Origin: Thalassotalea sp. G2M2-11
GTDB taxonomy: Bacteria; Pseudomonadota; Gammaproteobacteria; Enterobacterales; Alteromonadaceae
Assembly (NCBI RefSeq): GCF_017168195.1
Contig: NZ_JADNYL010000004.1
Location: forward strand, 372,001-436,000
DNA: 64,000 nucleotides
Reading direction: 5' to 3'
Shown here: piece by piece, positions 30,395 to 40,521 of the stretch
Layout of the letters: every line of letters starts with the position of its first letter
Numbering within the stretch: position 1 is the first letter of the stretch
Translations under genes and position numbers: made by a program
Notes under the pieces: generated by a model
What the model was told of the DNA's origin: nothing
Databases searched by the model: none
The model's input: only the letters and a program-made list of their open reading frames with translations

Positions 30395-31474
30395 ATGCTG
30401 AAAAATCTCTGGAACAAAAAAACATCGGCAATAGTGGGAATAGATATTGGCTCTCATTCAGCAAAGGCTGTGTTAATCGGTCAGGCTGGTGATGGTTACA
30501 CCTTAAAAGCAGTGGCAACAGAACTAATGCCACGGGGTGCTATTGTTGATCGTGAAATTCAAGATATTGAAGCTGTGGGGAATGTTATTGCTAAGTTACG
30601 CAATAAGATCACCTCTTCTGTTTCAAATGCCGCCGCCGCCGTTTCTGGCCAAACAGTTATCACTAAAGTGATTTATATGGATGTTGCACTCACCGAACAA
30701 GAGTTAGCAAGCCAGATTGAAATCGAAGCTGATAGCTTAATTCCTTATCCTTTGGATGAAGTTAGCTTAGATTTTGAACGACTGGATGTTAATGAGTCGG
30801 ATCCGACGAAAATTAATGTTCTGCTAAGCGCAGCTCGAACTGAGTCGGTTGAGGCTCGCGTGGCTGCATTAGAAGCAGGCGGCTTTAATACCAAAGTGAT
30901 TGATGTAGAATCTTATGCAATTAGTCGTTCTTACGATTTAGTGTTACCTTTATTGCCTGATGATGCTATTGATAAAACTGTGGCTATTGTCGATATCGGT
31001 GCGTTAATGACATTGTTTTCCGTGACACAAGGCGGAAAAAATATTTACAGCCGAGATCAATTATTTGGTGGTGAGCAATACACTCGCTCCATTGTGTCGT
31101 ATTACAACCAGTCGTTTGAAGACGCTGAAATTGCCAAAATAACCGGGGACTTACCGCCTAATTATACCTTTGAAGTCCTCGCGCCGTTTCATACTATTTT
31201 GGTGCAACAAATACGACGTGCTATTCAAATGTTTTTAACCTCAAGTGGTAAGGATAAAGTAGATTATTTAGTGATTTCTGGAGGCTGTGCACAAGTAGAA
31301 GGTTTACATGAGTTGTTAACGGAAGAGCTTGGTATTCATACAATTATTGCGAACCCTTTTGCCAACATGAAAATTGATTCGTCGATAGATGAACAAGAGT
31401 TGAATAAAACCGCTTCACAATACATGGTCGCGGCAGGTTTAGCGTTAAGGAGTTTTTCACCATGGCACATATAA
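30395..31474 (+). CDS. pilM: Type IV pilus assembly ATPase-like protein PilM
   Basis: A 359-residue actin-like cytoplasmic protein. The phosphate-1 motif GIDIGSHSAKAVL is at residues 15-27 and VDIGALMTLFSV gives the phosphate-2 region. PilM binds the N-terminal tail of PilN and links the PilNOP inner-membrane alignment complex to the pilus motor. It starts the five-gene pilMNOPQ operon and overlaps pilN by 13 bp. Confidence 0.97.
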   Translation: MLKNLWNKKTSAIVGIDIGSHSAKAVLIGQAGDGYTLKAVATELMPRGAIVDREIQDIEAVGNVIAKLRNKITSSVSNAAAAVSGQTVITKVIYMDVALTEQELASQIEIEADSLIPYPLDEVSLDFERLDVNESDPTKINVLLSAARTESVEARVAALEAGGFNTKVIDVESYAISRSYDLVLPLLPDDAIDKTVAIVDIGALMTLFSVTQGGKNIYSRDQLFGGEQYTRSIVSYYNQSFEDAEIAKITGDLPPNYTFEVLAPFHTILVQQIRRAIQMFLTSSGKDKVDYLVISGGCAQVEGLHELLTEELGIHTIIANPFANMKIDSSIDEQELNKTASQYMVAAGLALRSFSPWHI

Positions 31475-32037
31475 ATTTACTTCCATGGCGTGAAGAAGCT
31501 GAAAAAGCTAAACAACGCGAATACTTTACCATACTGACCGCAGTGGCTTTTGGTGCCTTGGCTATTGTCTTTTTAGTGGGACAGTTTTACCAAATGCGCA
31601 TAGATGGTCAGGTTGCCAGAAATCAATTCTTGAAAACTGAAATTCAATTACTTGATAGCAAGATTGAAGAGATAAAAGAATTAGAAGCTAAAAAAGCTGA
31701 ATTGCTTAAACGTACAGCCGTTGTTGAGCAATTACAGCGTAGCCGTAATGTTGGCACTCAGGTCTTGGATGAAATCACTAAAATTGTACCTGCAGGTATT
31801 TATTTGACTAAATTAGAAAAGAAAGGCAATACCTTACAGCTAATGGGAAAAAGTGAGTCAAATAACCATTTAGCGAACATGATCCGTAATATTGAAAATT
31901 CAGACTTTTTACTAGATGCAGTGCTTGAATCTATCACCTCTAATGATGCTCAAAGTAAATTATTAAGTGATTTTAAAATGCGGGTGCGCATAAAAGGCAT
32001 AATTGAACATAAAACTGCTCAAGGAGCCACTCCGTGA
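31462..32037 (+). CDS. pilN: Type IV pilus alignment protein PilN
   Basis: A 191-residue inner-membrane protein. It opens with INLLPWREE, the conserved PilM-binding motif, followed by one membrane helix (about 24-42), a coiled-coil stretch rich in Glu and Lys (about 55-90) and a ferredoxin-like periplasmic domain. It forms the PilN-PilO heterodimer between PilM and PilP. Its stop overlaps the GTG of pilO. Confidence 0.96.
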   Translation: MAHINLLPWREEAEKAKQREYFTILTAVAFGALAIVFLVGQFYQMRIDGQVARNQFLKTEIQLLDSKIEEIKELEAKKAELLKRTAVVEQLQRSRNVGTQVLDEITKIVPAGIYLTKLEKKGNTLQLMGKSESNNHLANMIRNIENSDFLLDAVLESITSNDAQSKLLSDFKMRVRIKGIIEHKTAQGATP

Positions 32038-32630
32038 ATATAGATTTATCTCAATTTGATAATTTAGAATTAAATAATATTGGCAACTGGCCACCCTTGG
32101 CCAAAGGCGTATTTGCCGCTTTTCTTGCTATTGTTGTGCTAGGATTAGGTTATGTTGCTATTGTCAGTGACAAAATCAAACGACTTGATACGGTGACTGC
32201 CGAGGAAGCAACGTTAAAAAACCAATACCAAGCAAAATATCATTTGGTGGCTAATTTAGATTTATTTAAACAACAAATGATTGAAGCAGAAACGCTGTTT
32301 GCGGAGCAATTGAAAAGTTTGCCAGAGAGTCATGAAACTCCAGGCTTACTTGACGATATTACCTTTGTTGGCACAACAAGTGGTTTAGATTTTGTTAAAT
32401 TGAACTGGCAACCAGAAATTACTCAAGAAATATATATTGAACTACCCATCGATATTGAGGTGGTTGGCTCATATCATGAATTTGGTAACTTTGTCAGTAA
32501 AATTGCAGGTTTGCCTCGGATTGTGACCCTACATGATTTTGATATTGATATTCAAGAAGATATCAAAGGGTTATTAAACTTTAAATTAGAAGCTAAAACT
32601 TATCGTTATCGCGAGGCTAGTGAACAATGA
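32034..32630 (+). CDS. pilO: Type IV pilus alignment protein PilO
   Basis: A 198-residue protein with one N-terminal membrane helix (about 23-42, GVFAAFLAIVVLGLGYVAIV), a coiled-coil segment and a periplasmic ferredoxin-like domain. It pairs with PilN. Translation starts at GTG, with AAGGAG ten bases upstream, and overlaps the pilN stop by four bases; its own 3-prime end overlaps pilP by four bases. Confidence 0.95.
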   Translation: MNIDLSQFDNLELNNIGNWPPLAKGVFAAFLAIVVLGLGYVAIVSDKIKRLDTVTAEEATLKNQYQAKYHLVANLDLFKQQMIEAETLFAEQLKSLPESHETPGLLDDITFVGTTSGLDFVKLNWQPEITQEIYIELPIDIEVVGSYHEFGNFVSKIAGLPRIVTLHDFDIDIQEDIKGLLNFKLEAKTYRYREASEQ

Positions 32631-33163
32631 AGAAATTAGCCAGTATTTTTATGATATTATCTCTGTCGGGATGCTTTGATGATACAGCTGATATCAAGGC
32701 GCATATTGCGAAAGTGCAAGCGGATACACCAAGGCATATTGAGCCTATTCCGAGCATTCCAGAGTTTAATCATTTTGATTATTCTGCTGGTTCATTACGT
32801 AGCCCGTTTGATGCCCCTAGGCCAGAAGCTATACAGGAAAAAGTACAGCAGATGTCTGGCTGTTTAAGTCCAGATCCACGGCGCAGAAAACAACCGTTAG
32901 AAAAATTCTCATTAAGTGATTTGGTGATGAGAGGTACGCTGGGGGAATTAGGTATTACGTGGGCATTGGTTGAAGCATCTGATGCAACCTTGCATCGAGT
33001 AGCCGTGGGTAATTATTTAGGGCTATACAATGGTCGAATTACTGAAGTTAATCAAAATAATGTCAAAGTCATAGAGCTGATCCCTGATGGTGCTGGGTGC
33101 TGGGTAGAGCGAGAAACAGTTGTCGCTATGGTAGATTCAAATGCAGAGGGGCAAAGGAAGTAA
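32627..33163 (+). CDS. pilP: Type IV pilus lipoprotein PilP
   Basis: A 178-residue lipoprotein. The signal peptide ends in the lipobox LSLSGC (Cys16). A disordered linker leads to a C-terminal beta-sandwich (about 90-170; FSLSDLVMRGTL ... VAVGNYLGLYNGRITEV), typical of the PilP HR domain that docks onto PilQ. The stop and the pilQ start overlap as TAATG. Confidence 0.95.
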   Translation: MKKLASIFMILSLSGCFDDTADIKAHIAKVQADTPRHIEPIPSIPEFNHFDYSAGSLRSPFDAPRPEAIQEKVQQMSGCLSPDPRRRKQPLEKFSLSDLVMRGTLGELGITWALVEASDATLHRVAVGNYLGLYNGRITEVNQNNVKVIELIPDGAGCWVERETVVAMVDSNAEGQRK

Positions 33164-35214
33164 TGTTGCAATTTAATAAAATGAATAAAAATATTTTTTA
33201 CCGCATGAAATGGTCATTAATATTAGGGGTCGTTACATCAGTATTTTCATTATCGTCATTAAGTAATGAATTAACTGGGGTAAGTTATAACACTATTCAG
33301 AATGATGAAATACAGTTAGTGTTCACACTTTCAGAAGACATTACCACTCAGCCTGAAGTAAAGACATCAATGTCTCCTGCACGAATTGATATCACCTTTG
33401 ATGCCACTGAATTTTCGGATCAACTCGTTAAAACCGTGGTGTCACATGCCGGCGTTAATGATGTTACTGTGCAAAAATTAGCAGGAAAAGTGCAGGCATC
33501 GGTTAATTTAGATCAACTATCGGTGTTTGATGTTAGCCAGCAAGATAATGAATTTTCGTTAACGTTGAACAAAGGGGTTTCACCAGCGGTGATCAACAAA
33601 TTAACCCCCGTTGGCGGCAGCTTTATTAATAATATTGCGTCGATAGATTTTCGAAAAGGGCAGGCAGACGCAGGTCAGGTCATTGTTAACCTTGATGACA
33701 GCATGGTTGCTGTAGATGTGAGTGATCGTCTAGGCAAGCTTTATATCGAGTTTCACAATACACAAATCATCGAAGATTTACTGTATACCTTAGATGTGAA
33801 GGATTTTGGCACTATTGTTAACAGTATTGAAACCTTTAGAGAAGGTCAAAACGCCAGATTAGTGGTTGATATTGACGGTGAGTTCACCTTTGAGCATCAA
33901 CAACTCAATAATGTATTCTCATTAACCGTAGTCAAAAAAGAGATTGAACCAGGTTATTTAGGTGATGCGGAAGATTTCAGTGGGCGTGCTATTTCGCTTA
34001 ACTTCCAAGATATCCCTGTGCGAACCGTGCTACAGATCATTGCTGACTATAATGGTTTCAACTTAGTCACCAGTGACACCGTTACTGGCAATATCACATT
34101 ACGTTTAGATGGCGTTCCTTGGGATCAGGCGCTCGATATTATTCTGAAAGTGAAAGGGCTAGATAAGCGCATGGAAGGCAATATTTTAATGGTTGCTCCA
34201 AGTGATGAATTGGCTGCCCGAGAAGCGAAAGAGTTGCAAGCTAAACAACAAGTGGCGGATTTAGCGCCGTTATATTCTGAATATGTACAAATTAATTATG
34301 CTAAAGCAACCGAATTTGCCGCGTTAATCAAGAGTGAAGAGAATTCTATTTTATCAGAGCGTGGTAGTGTAAGCGTTGATGAACGTACCAACACTCTGCT
34401 GATCAGAGATACTGCTGACAGTATTGAAGATATTAAGCGAATGGTCAGTGTGCTTGATATTCCTGTGCGTCAGGTGATCATTGAATCTCGTATGGTCACA
34501 GTCAAAGATAACATCAATGAAGAGCTGGGCATTCGTTGGGGAGTGACAGATACTGATGGTGAATATGCAACATCAGGTTCGTTACAAGGTGCAAATTCTG
34601 CCAATGCTGGTGTAGTACCAGGGTTAGCTGATCAGCTCAATGTAAACCTTCCTGCGACTAATCCAGCAGGTAGTATTGCCTTTCAAGTAGCTCGATTAGC
34701 AGACGGTACCATCTTAGATCTTGAGTTAAGTGCCATGGAAAAAGAGAACAAAGGTGAAATTATTGCCAGTCCTCGTATTACCACTGCTAACCAAAAAGAA
34801 GCCTATATTGAACAAGGTGTTGAAATACCTTATCAAGAAGCCGCATCAAGTGGTGCTACTGCAACACAGTTCAAAAAAGCGGTATTAAGCTTAACGGTAA
34901 CACCACATATTACGCCAGATGATCGTATTATTTTAGATCTTGTGGTCACCCAAGATACCGTTTCAGATGTGCAAAGTGGTTCCGCTCCTGCGATTGATAC
35001 ACAACGTATTGGTACGCAAGTATTGGTAAATAATGGTGAAACCATTGTCTTAGGTGGTATATATCAACAATCTATTATTAGTAGTGTTTCTAAAGTACCA
35101 GTACTTGGTGATATTCCTTATTTTGGTTGGATGTTTAGAAATAACAACAACTTCAATGAGAAAAAAGAGCTATTAATTTTCGTTACACCACGTATTGTAA
35201 CTGAGCGATTTTAA
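33163..35214 (+). CDS. pilQ: Type IV pilus secretin PilQ
   Basis: A 683-residue outer-membrane secretin. Following a signal region (about 1-35), two AMIN domains bind peptidoglycan, an STN/N0 domain (about 275-330, SLNFQDIPVRTVLQII) and an N1 domain precede the C-terminal secretin pore ending in ELLIFVTPRIV. The ATG at 33163 is chosen because AAAGGAAG lies just upstream and the stop of pilP overlaps; a longer frame into pilP is not credible. It forms the pore through which the pilus leaves the cell. Confidence 0.96.
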   Translation: MLQFNKMNKNIFYRMKWSLILGVVTSVFSLSSLSNELTGVSYNTIQNDEIQLVFTLSEDITTQPEVKTSMSPARIDITFDATEFSDQLVKTVVSHAGVNDVTVQKLAGKVQASVNLDQLSVFDVSQQDNEFSLTLNKGVSPAVINKLTPVGGSFINNIASIDFRKGQADAGQVIVNLDDSMVAVDVSDRLGKLYIEFHNTQIIEDLLYTLDVKDFGTIVNSIETFREGQNARLVVDIDGEFTFEHQQLNNVFSLTVVKKEIEPGYLGDAEDFSGRAISLNFQDIPVRTVLQIIADYNGFNLVTSDTVTGNITLRLDGVPWDQALDIILKVKGLDKRMEGNILMVAPSDELAAREAKELQAKQQVADLAPLYSEYVQINYAKATEFAALIKSEENSILSERGSVSVDERTNTLLIRDTADSIEDIKRMVSVLDIPVRQVIIESRMVTVKDNINEELGIRWGVTDTDGEYATSGSLQGANSANAGVVPGLADQLNVNLPATNPAGSIAFQVARLADGTILDLELSAMEKENKGEIIASPRITTANQKEAYIEQGVEIPYQEAASSGATATQFKKAVLSLTVTPHITPDDRIILDLVVTQDTVSDVQSGSAPAIDTQRIGTQVLVNNGETIVLGGIYQQSIISSVSKVPVLGDIPYFGWMFRNNNNFNEKKELLIFVTPRIVTERF

Positions 35215-35220
35215 ATAATT

Positions 35221-35258
35221 TGCAAGTAAGCCGTATTTTCCAGCATCGCTTACTTGCA
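35221..35258 (+). terminator. Hairpin after pilQ
   Basis: Eleven-bp stem TGCAAGTAAGC / GCTTACTTGCA with a 16-nt loop, 6 bp after the pilQ stop. No T-run follows, so it may stabilise the 3-prime end or act as a weak terminator. Confidence 0.5.
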
Positions 35259-35301
35259 ATCTATACCCAACAATTGCGATAATTACGCCCTTAAAATTTT
35301 C

Positions 35302-35316
35302 GAGGGAGGTTCCCTC
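35302..35316 (+). promoter_or_regulatory. Small hairpin upstream of aroK
   Basis: GAGGGA / TCCCTC with a 3-nt loop, 42 bp before the aroK start. It is GC-rich against an AT-rich background and may lie in the aroK leader. Confidence 0.3.
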
Positions 35317-35358
35317 TTACCTGTAAACGCAATTTAAACGAGTATATAAGTTAATCTC

Positions 35359-35877
35359 ATGGCAGAAAAACGTAACATTTTCCTAGTTGGCCCTATGGGC
35401 GCAGGCAAAAGCACCATAGGTAGAGAATTAGCAGATAAGCTACATTTAGAATTCTTCGATTCAGATCAAGAAATAGAGCGTCGCACAGGTGCTGATATTG
35501 CTTGGGTGTTCGATCTAGAAGGTGAAGAAGGCTTCCGCAAAAGAGAAGAAGCGGTAATTGAAGACTTATCTGAAAAGCAAGGTATTGTACTGGCGACAGG
35601 TGGTGGTTCTGTTATTAGTAGTCAGGTTAGAAACCGTCTATCGGCTCGCGGTATAGTGGTATACCTCGAAACGACTATTGATAAACAAGTTGCACGTACT
35701 CAACGTGATCGTCGACGTCCTCTACTTCAAACATCGGAAGATCCGCGTACTGTGTTAGAAAAATTAGCAGTAGAAAGAAATCCATTATACGAAGAAGTGG
35801 CTGACGTAATCGTTCAAACTGATGATCAAAGTGCGAAAATCGTTGCGAAAAAAATTGTCGATTCATTAGATTTTTAA
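35359..35877 (+). CDS. aroK: Shikimate kinase I
   Basis: A 172-residue P-loop kinase with Walker [10 protein letters not shown], the shikimate-binding Asp/Arg in FFDSDQEIE and GFRKRE, the GGG motif (ATGGGSV) and the lid RDRRRPLL. It phosphorylates shikimate at O3 in chorismate synthesis. It is followed after 4 bp by aroB, the usual aroKB pair. Confidence 0.97.
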   Translation: MAEKRNIFLVGPMGAGKSTIGRELADKLHLEFFDSDQEIERRTGADIAWVFDLEGEEGFRKREEAVIEDLSEKQGIVLATGGGSVISSQVRNRLSARGIVVYLETTIDKQVARTQRDRRRPLLQTSEDPRTVLEKLAVERNPLYEEVADVIVQTDDQSAKIVAKKIVDSLDF

Positions 35878-35881
35878 TCTT

Positions 35882-36946
35882 ATGTCCACTCTTAAGCTCG
35901 ATTTAGCTGAGCGTAGTTATCCTATTTATATCGATAGTAAATTATTAGCAGATAATAATTTACTATCGCAACATATCCGCGCTAAACGTGTTTGTATTGT
36001 GACTAATACGACAGTCGCTCCTCTTTATTTAGCGACTGTGAAGCAGCAATTAGTCGATTTTCAAGTGGACGAAGTGATTTTAGCTGATGGGGAAGCTGAG
36101 AAAAATCTCAGTAACTTTGATAAAATCATGTCGCATTTACTTGCGAATACCCATGGCAGAGATACCACATTGATCGCACTAGGTGGTGGGGTTATTGGTG
36201 ATATTACTGGCTTTGCTGCCGCGTGTTATCAACGTGGCGTCGATTTTATTCAAATTCCTACCACATTATTGTCTCAAGTAGACTCTTCTGTTGGTGGTAA
36301 AACTGCGGTTAATCATCCTCTTGGTAAAAACATGATAGGTGCATTTTACCAACCAAAAGCCGTTGTTATTGATATTGATAGTTTACACACCTTACCGGCC
36401 CGAGAGTTTTCTGCTGGCATGGCTGAAGTGATCAAATACGGAATTTTAGGTGATAGAGAGTTTTTTGTTTGGTTAGAACAAAACTTGGCGCAAATTAAAT
36501 CTGCACAGCCCAACGTATTGATTGAAATGATTGAGCGTTGTTGTCAGTGCAAGGCTGACATTGTTTCAGCTGATGAAACAGAAGCAGGTGTTCGGGCATT
36601 ATTGAATTTAGGTCACACTTTTGGTCATGCTATTGAAGCGGAACAAGGCTATGGTAATTGGTTACATGGTGAAGCCGTTGCGACTGGTATGGTTCTTGCT
36701 GCAAAGCTAGCAGTAGCAATGAATTTGTTGGAAGTGTCAGAACTTCGTCGTATTGAGCATTTATTGGCTGCGTTTGATTTACCACTTGAAGCGCCTAGTG
36801 ATATGGGCTTTGAGCAGTTTATTAAACATATGCGCCGTGATAAGAAAAACATAGGTGGAAAACTACGTTTAATTATCCCGACCGTGATTGGCCATGCTGT
36901 GATGCGAGATGATATTAGTGAGGACATGCTTCAGCAAATTCTGTAA
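35882..36946 (+). CDS. aroB: 3-dehydroquinate synthase
   Basis: A 354-residue NAD- and metal-dependent cyclase that turns DAHP into 3-dehydroquinate. The NAD-binding [14 protein letters not shown], the [16 protein letters not shown] signature and the metal ligands Glu in AEVIKYG and His in [11 protein letters not shown] and LHGEAV are present. It is co-transcribed with aroK and followed after 16 bp by damX. Confidence 0.97.
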   Translation: MSTLKLDLAERSYPIYIDSKLLADNNLLSQHIRAKRVCIVTNTTVAPLYLATVKQQLVDFQVDEVILADGEAEKNLSNFDKIMSHLLANTHGRDTTLIALGGGVIGDITGFAAACYQRGVDFIQIPTTLLSQVDSSVGGKTAVNHPLGKNMIGAFYQPKAVVIDIDSLHTLPAREFSAGMAEVIKYGILGDREFFVWLEQNLAQIKSAQPNVLIEMIERCCQCKADIVSADETEAGVRALLNLGHTFGHAIEAEQGYGNWLHGEAVATGMVLAAKLAVAMNLLEVSELRRIEHLLAAFDLPLEAPSDMGFEQFIKHMRRDKKNIGGKLRLIIPTVIGHAVMRDDISEDMLQQIL

Positions 36947-36962
36947 AACAGAAAGGTGATTC

Positions 36963-38396
36963 ATGTCTGCGCTCGCGCAAAATATTAACAATCAGGTATC
37001 TTCGGAAAGTGTAACGGCCATTAGTGCAACTGCACGTGTTGATTATATTCTACGCTTTTCTAAACAAGCCGTATTAGTTGTTGATGATGACATCTCGATA
37101 AGCTCAGATGTTGGTCGTCAGTTTCTTAGCAATCTTACCAGCGAACAAAATGCCGCCTACGTCACTATGTCATCCAAGCTCAATGACGTGCAAGTGCGTT
37201 GTCGTTTAATTGAGCAGTTATTTGGCAATATCCTATTTGATCCTGAGCAATCAATTGCTGTCAGTATTATTAATATTGTTAAACAGCAGCAACAGCCAGT
37301 TACCATTGTTATTGATAATGGCGATTACTTATCCTTGCAAATTTTACATGAGCTGACACAGTTGGCAGAAATTGCCAAAAAAGCGAATTATCAAATTAGT
37401 GTATTACTATTAGCAACGCGAAAATTAGCGCAGCTTGTCTATCAAAACCAAGTACTGTTTGAAAAGAAATTAACTATCTTATCAGCTGAAAATGGTCAAT
37501 TAGTACCGCTTAACGCGAAAGAGTTTAAGGTAGACTCTTCATTGTTCAGCATCACGCCTTTTAAAAAATGGTTCGCTTTTTTTACGGTGCTTTCAGTACT
37601 GTCTGCAGCCGTTATTTATTATTTATACCAGCAAGATAGCCTAAGCTTTAGTCAGCTAAACTCTGTGCCTATTGAAGCCATTGATACTAATAGTGCCAGT
37701 TTAGCAAAAGCGACAGCACCAAAGTTTGTCAGTGAAGTGTTAGAAACTAACATTGAGCACTTTGCTTCAAGCAAAGACGTTTTATTAGCGTTGACTGCGC
37801 TTGGTACAGAACAAAATACTAAAGAAAAAGCGCCAGTTAAGGCGCAACCCATCGATATTCTTGGGGCATTACAACTCGATACTGCTGTTGAGTTACCGGT
37901 TAACACTGGCGAATCACAACGCGATACAGTGAGTGAAAAAACTCACACAACGAATACCCCAACAGCACAACATACTGATGAGTTAAAAGTTACGCCAATA
38001 CTTCAGCTAAGCAAAAACGAGGCTGTAAGCCAAGCGCTTGCTGATAAGATAACTAAACCACAAGTCATAAAAGCCAGTAAATTTTTAGATCGTACACAAG
38101 GTTTTGTTATTCAAATTGCCGCATTTAGCCAGCAGCAGGTGCTAGCAGAATTTATTGCTGAATATCCGTCGCTGAGCTTTGAGCAATATCAAAAGAATGT
38201 TAATGGTAGCGTGATGACAATCGTCACGACAGGGATTTTTGATACGCAAGCAGTTGCAGAACAAGTGATAGTTACTCTACCAAATACGATCAAACAACGA
38301 TCACCAATGATCAAAGATATTTCTGTAATTAATCAGGAAATCAACGAGTTTAAGCTCTCCCAATCAAAGGGAAATAACGTTACAATTGCCAACTAA
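36963..38396 (+). CDS. damX: Cell-division protein DamX (SPOR domain)
   Basis: A 477-residue bitopic membrane protein. The N-terminal 190 residues resemble a degenerate AAA-type ATPase domain without a clear P-loop. One membrane helix (about 201-222, WFAFFTVLSVLSAAVIYYLY) and a long low-complexity linker lead to a C-terminal SPOR domain (about 375-455, FVIQIAAFSQ), which binds denuded septal peptidoglycan. The order aroK-aroB-damX-dam is conserved in Gammaproteobacteria. Confidence 0.93.
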   Translation: MSALAQNINNQVSSESVTAISATARVDYILRFSKQAVLVVDDDISISSDVGRQFLSNLTSEQNAAYVTMSSKLNDVQVRCRLIEQLFGNILFDPEQSIAVSIINIVKQQQQPVTIVIDNGDYLSLQILHELTQLAEIAKKANYQISVLLLATRKLAQLVYQNQVLFEKKLTILSAENGQLVPLNAKEFKVDSSLFSITPFKKWFAFFTVLSVLSAAVIYYLYQQDSLSFSQLNSVPIEAIDTNSASLAKATAPKFVSEVLETNIEHFASSKDVLLALTALGTEQNTKEKAPVKAQPIDILGALQLDTAVELPVNTGESQRDTVSEKTHTTNTPTAQHTDELKVTPILQLSKNEAVSQALADKITKPQVIKASKFLDRTQGFVIQIAAFSQQQVLAEFIAEYPSLSFEQYQKNVNGSVMTIVTTGIFDTQAVAEQVIVTLPNTIKQRSPMIKDISVINQEINEFKLSQSKGNNVTIAN

Positions 38397-38439
38397 TAAA
38401 AGTAAGCGGTGAGTTCACTGCAGTTGGATTACAAACTCG

Positions 38440-39255
38440 ATGGTAAAAAAGCACCGTGCATTTTTAAAGTGGGCTGGCGGAAAATACGGCTTATGTGATG
38501 TGATTAATCAAATGCTACCGAAAGGTGAGCGATTAATCGAACCTTTCGTTGGTGCTGGCTCAGTTTTTCTTAATAGCGATTATCAGAATTATATACTCAA
38601 TGATATTAATAAAGATCTGATCAATCTTTATCAAATCATTCAAATGAAGCCGCAACGCTTTATTGATGATGCTAAAAAGCTTTTTTGCCAAGCCAATAAT
38701 GAAGCAAACGCATATTATCATTTACGAGCAGAATTCAATGCCAGCGTGGACAAATACTACCGTTCGTTACTTTTTCTTTATTTAAATCGTCATGGTTATA
38801 ACGGTCTGTGCCGTTACAATAAATCTGGTGGTTATAACGTCCCGTTTGGTAAGTATAAAAAGCCATATTTTCCCGAAGAAGAGCTGTTATTTTTTGCTGA
38901 AAAAGCGCAAAAAGCGATTTTTATTTGTGAAGGCTATCGCCAAACCTTTCATCGGGCGCAAGATGGCGATGTTATCTATTGCGATCCTCCTTATGTGCCT
39001 TTAAGTAAAACCGCGAGTTTCACCAGTTATGCAGGTAATGGTTTTGGTTTAGATGAACAAGCTGACTTAGCTAATGCTGCAGAAGAAGCTGTGAAGGAAC
39101 ATAAAGTGAATGTGTTGATCAGTAACCATGATACGATTTGGACGCGTAAAATTTATCAAGGTGCCAGTAAGCGTAAGTCGATTCAAGTTGCCCGAACTAT
39201 CAGTCAGAAAGCGACCAAGCGAAAAAAAGTGGCAGAGTTATTAGCGCTTTACTAA
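38440..39255 (+). CDS. dam: DNA adenine methylase Dam
   Basis: A 271-residue alpha-group N6-adenine methyltransferase for GATC. The S-adenosylmethionine motif reads LKWAGGKYGL and FVGAGSVF, and the catalytic motif IV is YCDPPYVPL. It supports mismatch repair and replication timing. It closes the aroK-aroB-damX-dam block and converges with the DUF2970 gene only 4 bp downstream. Confidence 0.97.
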   Translation: MVKKHRAFLKWAGGKYGLCDVINQMLPKGERLIEPFVGAGSVFLNSDYQNYILNDINKDLINLYQIIQMKPQRFIDDAKKLFCQANNEANAYYHLRAEFNASVDKYYRSLLFLYLNRHGYNGLCRYNKSGGYNVPFGKYKKPYFPEEELLFFAEKAQKAIFICEGYRQTFHRAQDGDVIYCDPPYVPLSKTASFTSYAGNGFGLDEQADLANAAEEAVKEHKVNVLISNHDTIWTRKIYQGASKRKSIQVARTISQKATKRKKVAELLALY

Positions 39256-39259
39256 TTGG

Positions 39260-39451
39260 TTAAGCGAGTACCATTGAAACAATACTGACTAAGCCTAAAA
39301 TAAAGAGGATAACGGCAATTAATCCAATCACTACAAAGTGAGAAAATTTGCCTTGAGTAAAGTCTCTTTCACGATTTTTTTCACTCTGAACCCCTAAAAA
39401 GGCAAAGGCTACGCTTTTAATCGTTTGTGAAATGGGTTGTTTGTCAGCCAT
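39260..39451 (-). CDS. DUF2970 small membrane protein
   Basis: A 63-residue protein. The FLGVQSEKNRERDF motif and the following single hydrophobic helix (FVVIGLIAVILFILGLVSIVS) are the hallmarks of the DUF2970 family, found in many Proteobacteria without known role. It is probably an inner-membrane protein with its N-terminus inside. It is convergent to dam. Confidence 0.85.
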   Translation of the reverse strand: MADKQPISQTIKSVAFAFLGVQSEKNRERDFTQGKFSHFVVIGLIAVILFILGLVSIVSMVLA

Positions 39452-39505
39452 ATGTTAACTCCCTAAATGTTAAAGCTAACTTAGCATGGCAAAAGCCTAG
39501 AAAGC

Positions 39506-39533
39506 AAAAATCCAAGCAGTTACTTGGATTTTT
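39506..39533 (-). terminator. Terminator of the TorF-like porin gene
   Basis: Eleven-bp stem AAAAATCCAAG / CTTGGATTTTT with a 6-nt loop. The A-run and T-run make it usable on the minus strand, 57 bp after the porin stop. Confidence 0.8.
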
Positions 39534-39589
39534 GTTAGTAATTCAGCGTTTACACCAAGTACTAGTAGGTGAACCCCTCTCTGGTGTGA

Positions 39590-40252
39590 TTACAAGTCAA
39601 TATCTACTGCGTATGAGACATAAACTTTAACATCGCCTGCTGCACCATCTAGATCCGTTGCTGATGCTCCAAGAGTAAAACCACTTTTGCTCAGGCTAAT
39701 GCCATAATCAATCGAGTCTTCTGCCAGCCAATCACCAGAATAAGAGCCTAAGTGCAATGCAACTTCAGCATCATTTGCCAGTGCAATTGCATAATCTGCT
39801 GATGCATAAATGGTGTCACCCGCGTCTGCTCCTTCACCTTCGGCTAATACGGCAACTCCTAAGGTTAATGCACCAAATGAGATGTTGGCATACACTTCAG
39901 AAAAATCTGCATCACCAGTAAGTTCATCAGGGTAAGCATAATAAATATAGCCGATGTCGTAAGCGAGGTTATCATTGATTTGACCAGCAAAGCCGCCATA
40001 AAAATCCAGCTCATAAGTCATGCCTTCTGCCCAATCAGCATTTGATGCCCAGGTACCTAAGTAGAAGCCTGAATCATTAGCGTAATCAATACCGCCTGAT
40101 ATCGCAGCTTTGCCACCTGTTTGTTCGAAACCACGCCATAAATAGTTACTGGTTGCTGCCACATTAGCAGATAATTCACTAGCGGCAGATGCAAGCATAG
40201 GTGTTGTTAATAATGTAGATGAGAGTGCGATTGATAAAAGTGTTTTTTTCAT
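39590..40252 (-). CDS. TorF-family putative porin
   Basis: A 220-residue outer-membrane beta-barrel candidate. A signal peptide ends at ASAAS, and the mature part alternates short amphipathic strands (LSANVAATSNYLWRGFEQTGG, GFYLGTWASNAD) and ends in an aromatic-poor strand, VKVYVSYAVDIDL. The SNYLWRG start is the marker of the Gcw_chp/TorF group. The substrate is unknown. It has its own promoter region (269 bp to rpe) and terminator. Confidence 0.85.
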   Translation of the reverse strand: MKKTLLSIALSSTLLTTPMLASAASELSANVAATSNYLWRGFEQTGGKAAISGGIDYANDSGFYLGTWASNADWAEGMTYELDFYGGFAGQINDNLAYDIGYIYYAYPDELTGDADFSEVYANISFGALTLGVAVLAEGEGADAGDTIYASADYAIALANDAEVALHLGSYSGDWLAEDSIDYGISLSKSGFTLGASATDLDGAAGDVKVYVSYAVDIDL

Positions 40253-40521
40253 GTGTTACTCACTTAGTTAATTATTGTTATTCACTAATCTGCAAGTAAA
40301 GTGCCCCATTGTATTAGAGGTGAATAAATAGGGTTATTTACTTTAAATACAATAGGATATGTTGATTTAGTGAGATTTCTTTAAAAGAGGAACAGACTGA
40401 TTTGAACAAAAATGGTGCATTATTATCTACAGATGTGCGATCTGAGTGCAGCGTTTTCAGGTCGATTATTTAGCCAATTTAGGGTAAAGTGGCGCAGTTT
40501 TTAATTTGGTCGGATTATTCC

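Noticed and set aside
33097-33162. Longer N-terminus of PilQ inside pilP
   Set aside because: It lacks an export signal at its beginning, while the ATG at 33163 has AAAGGAAG before it and overlaps the pilP stop.
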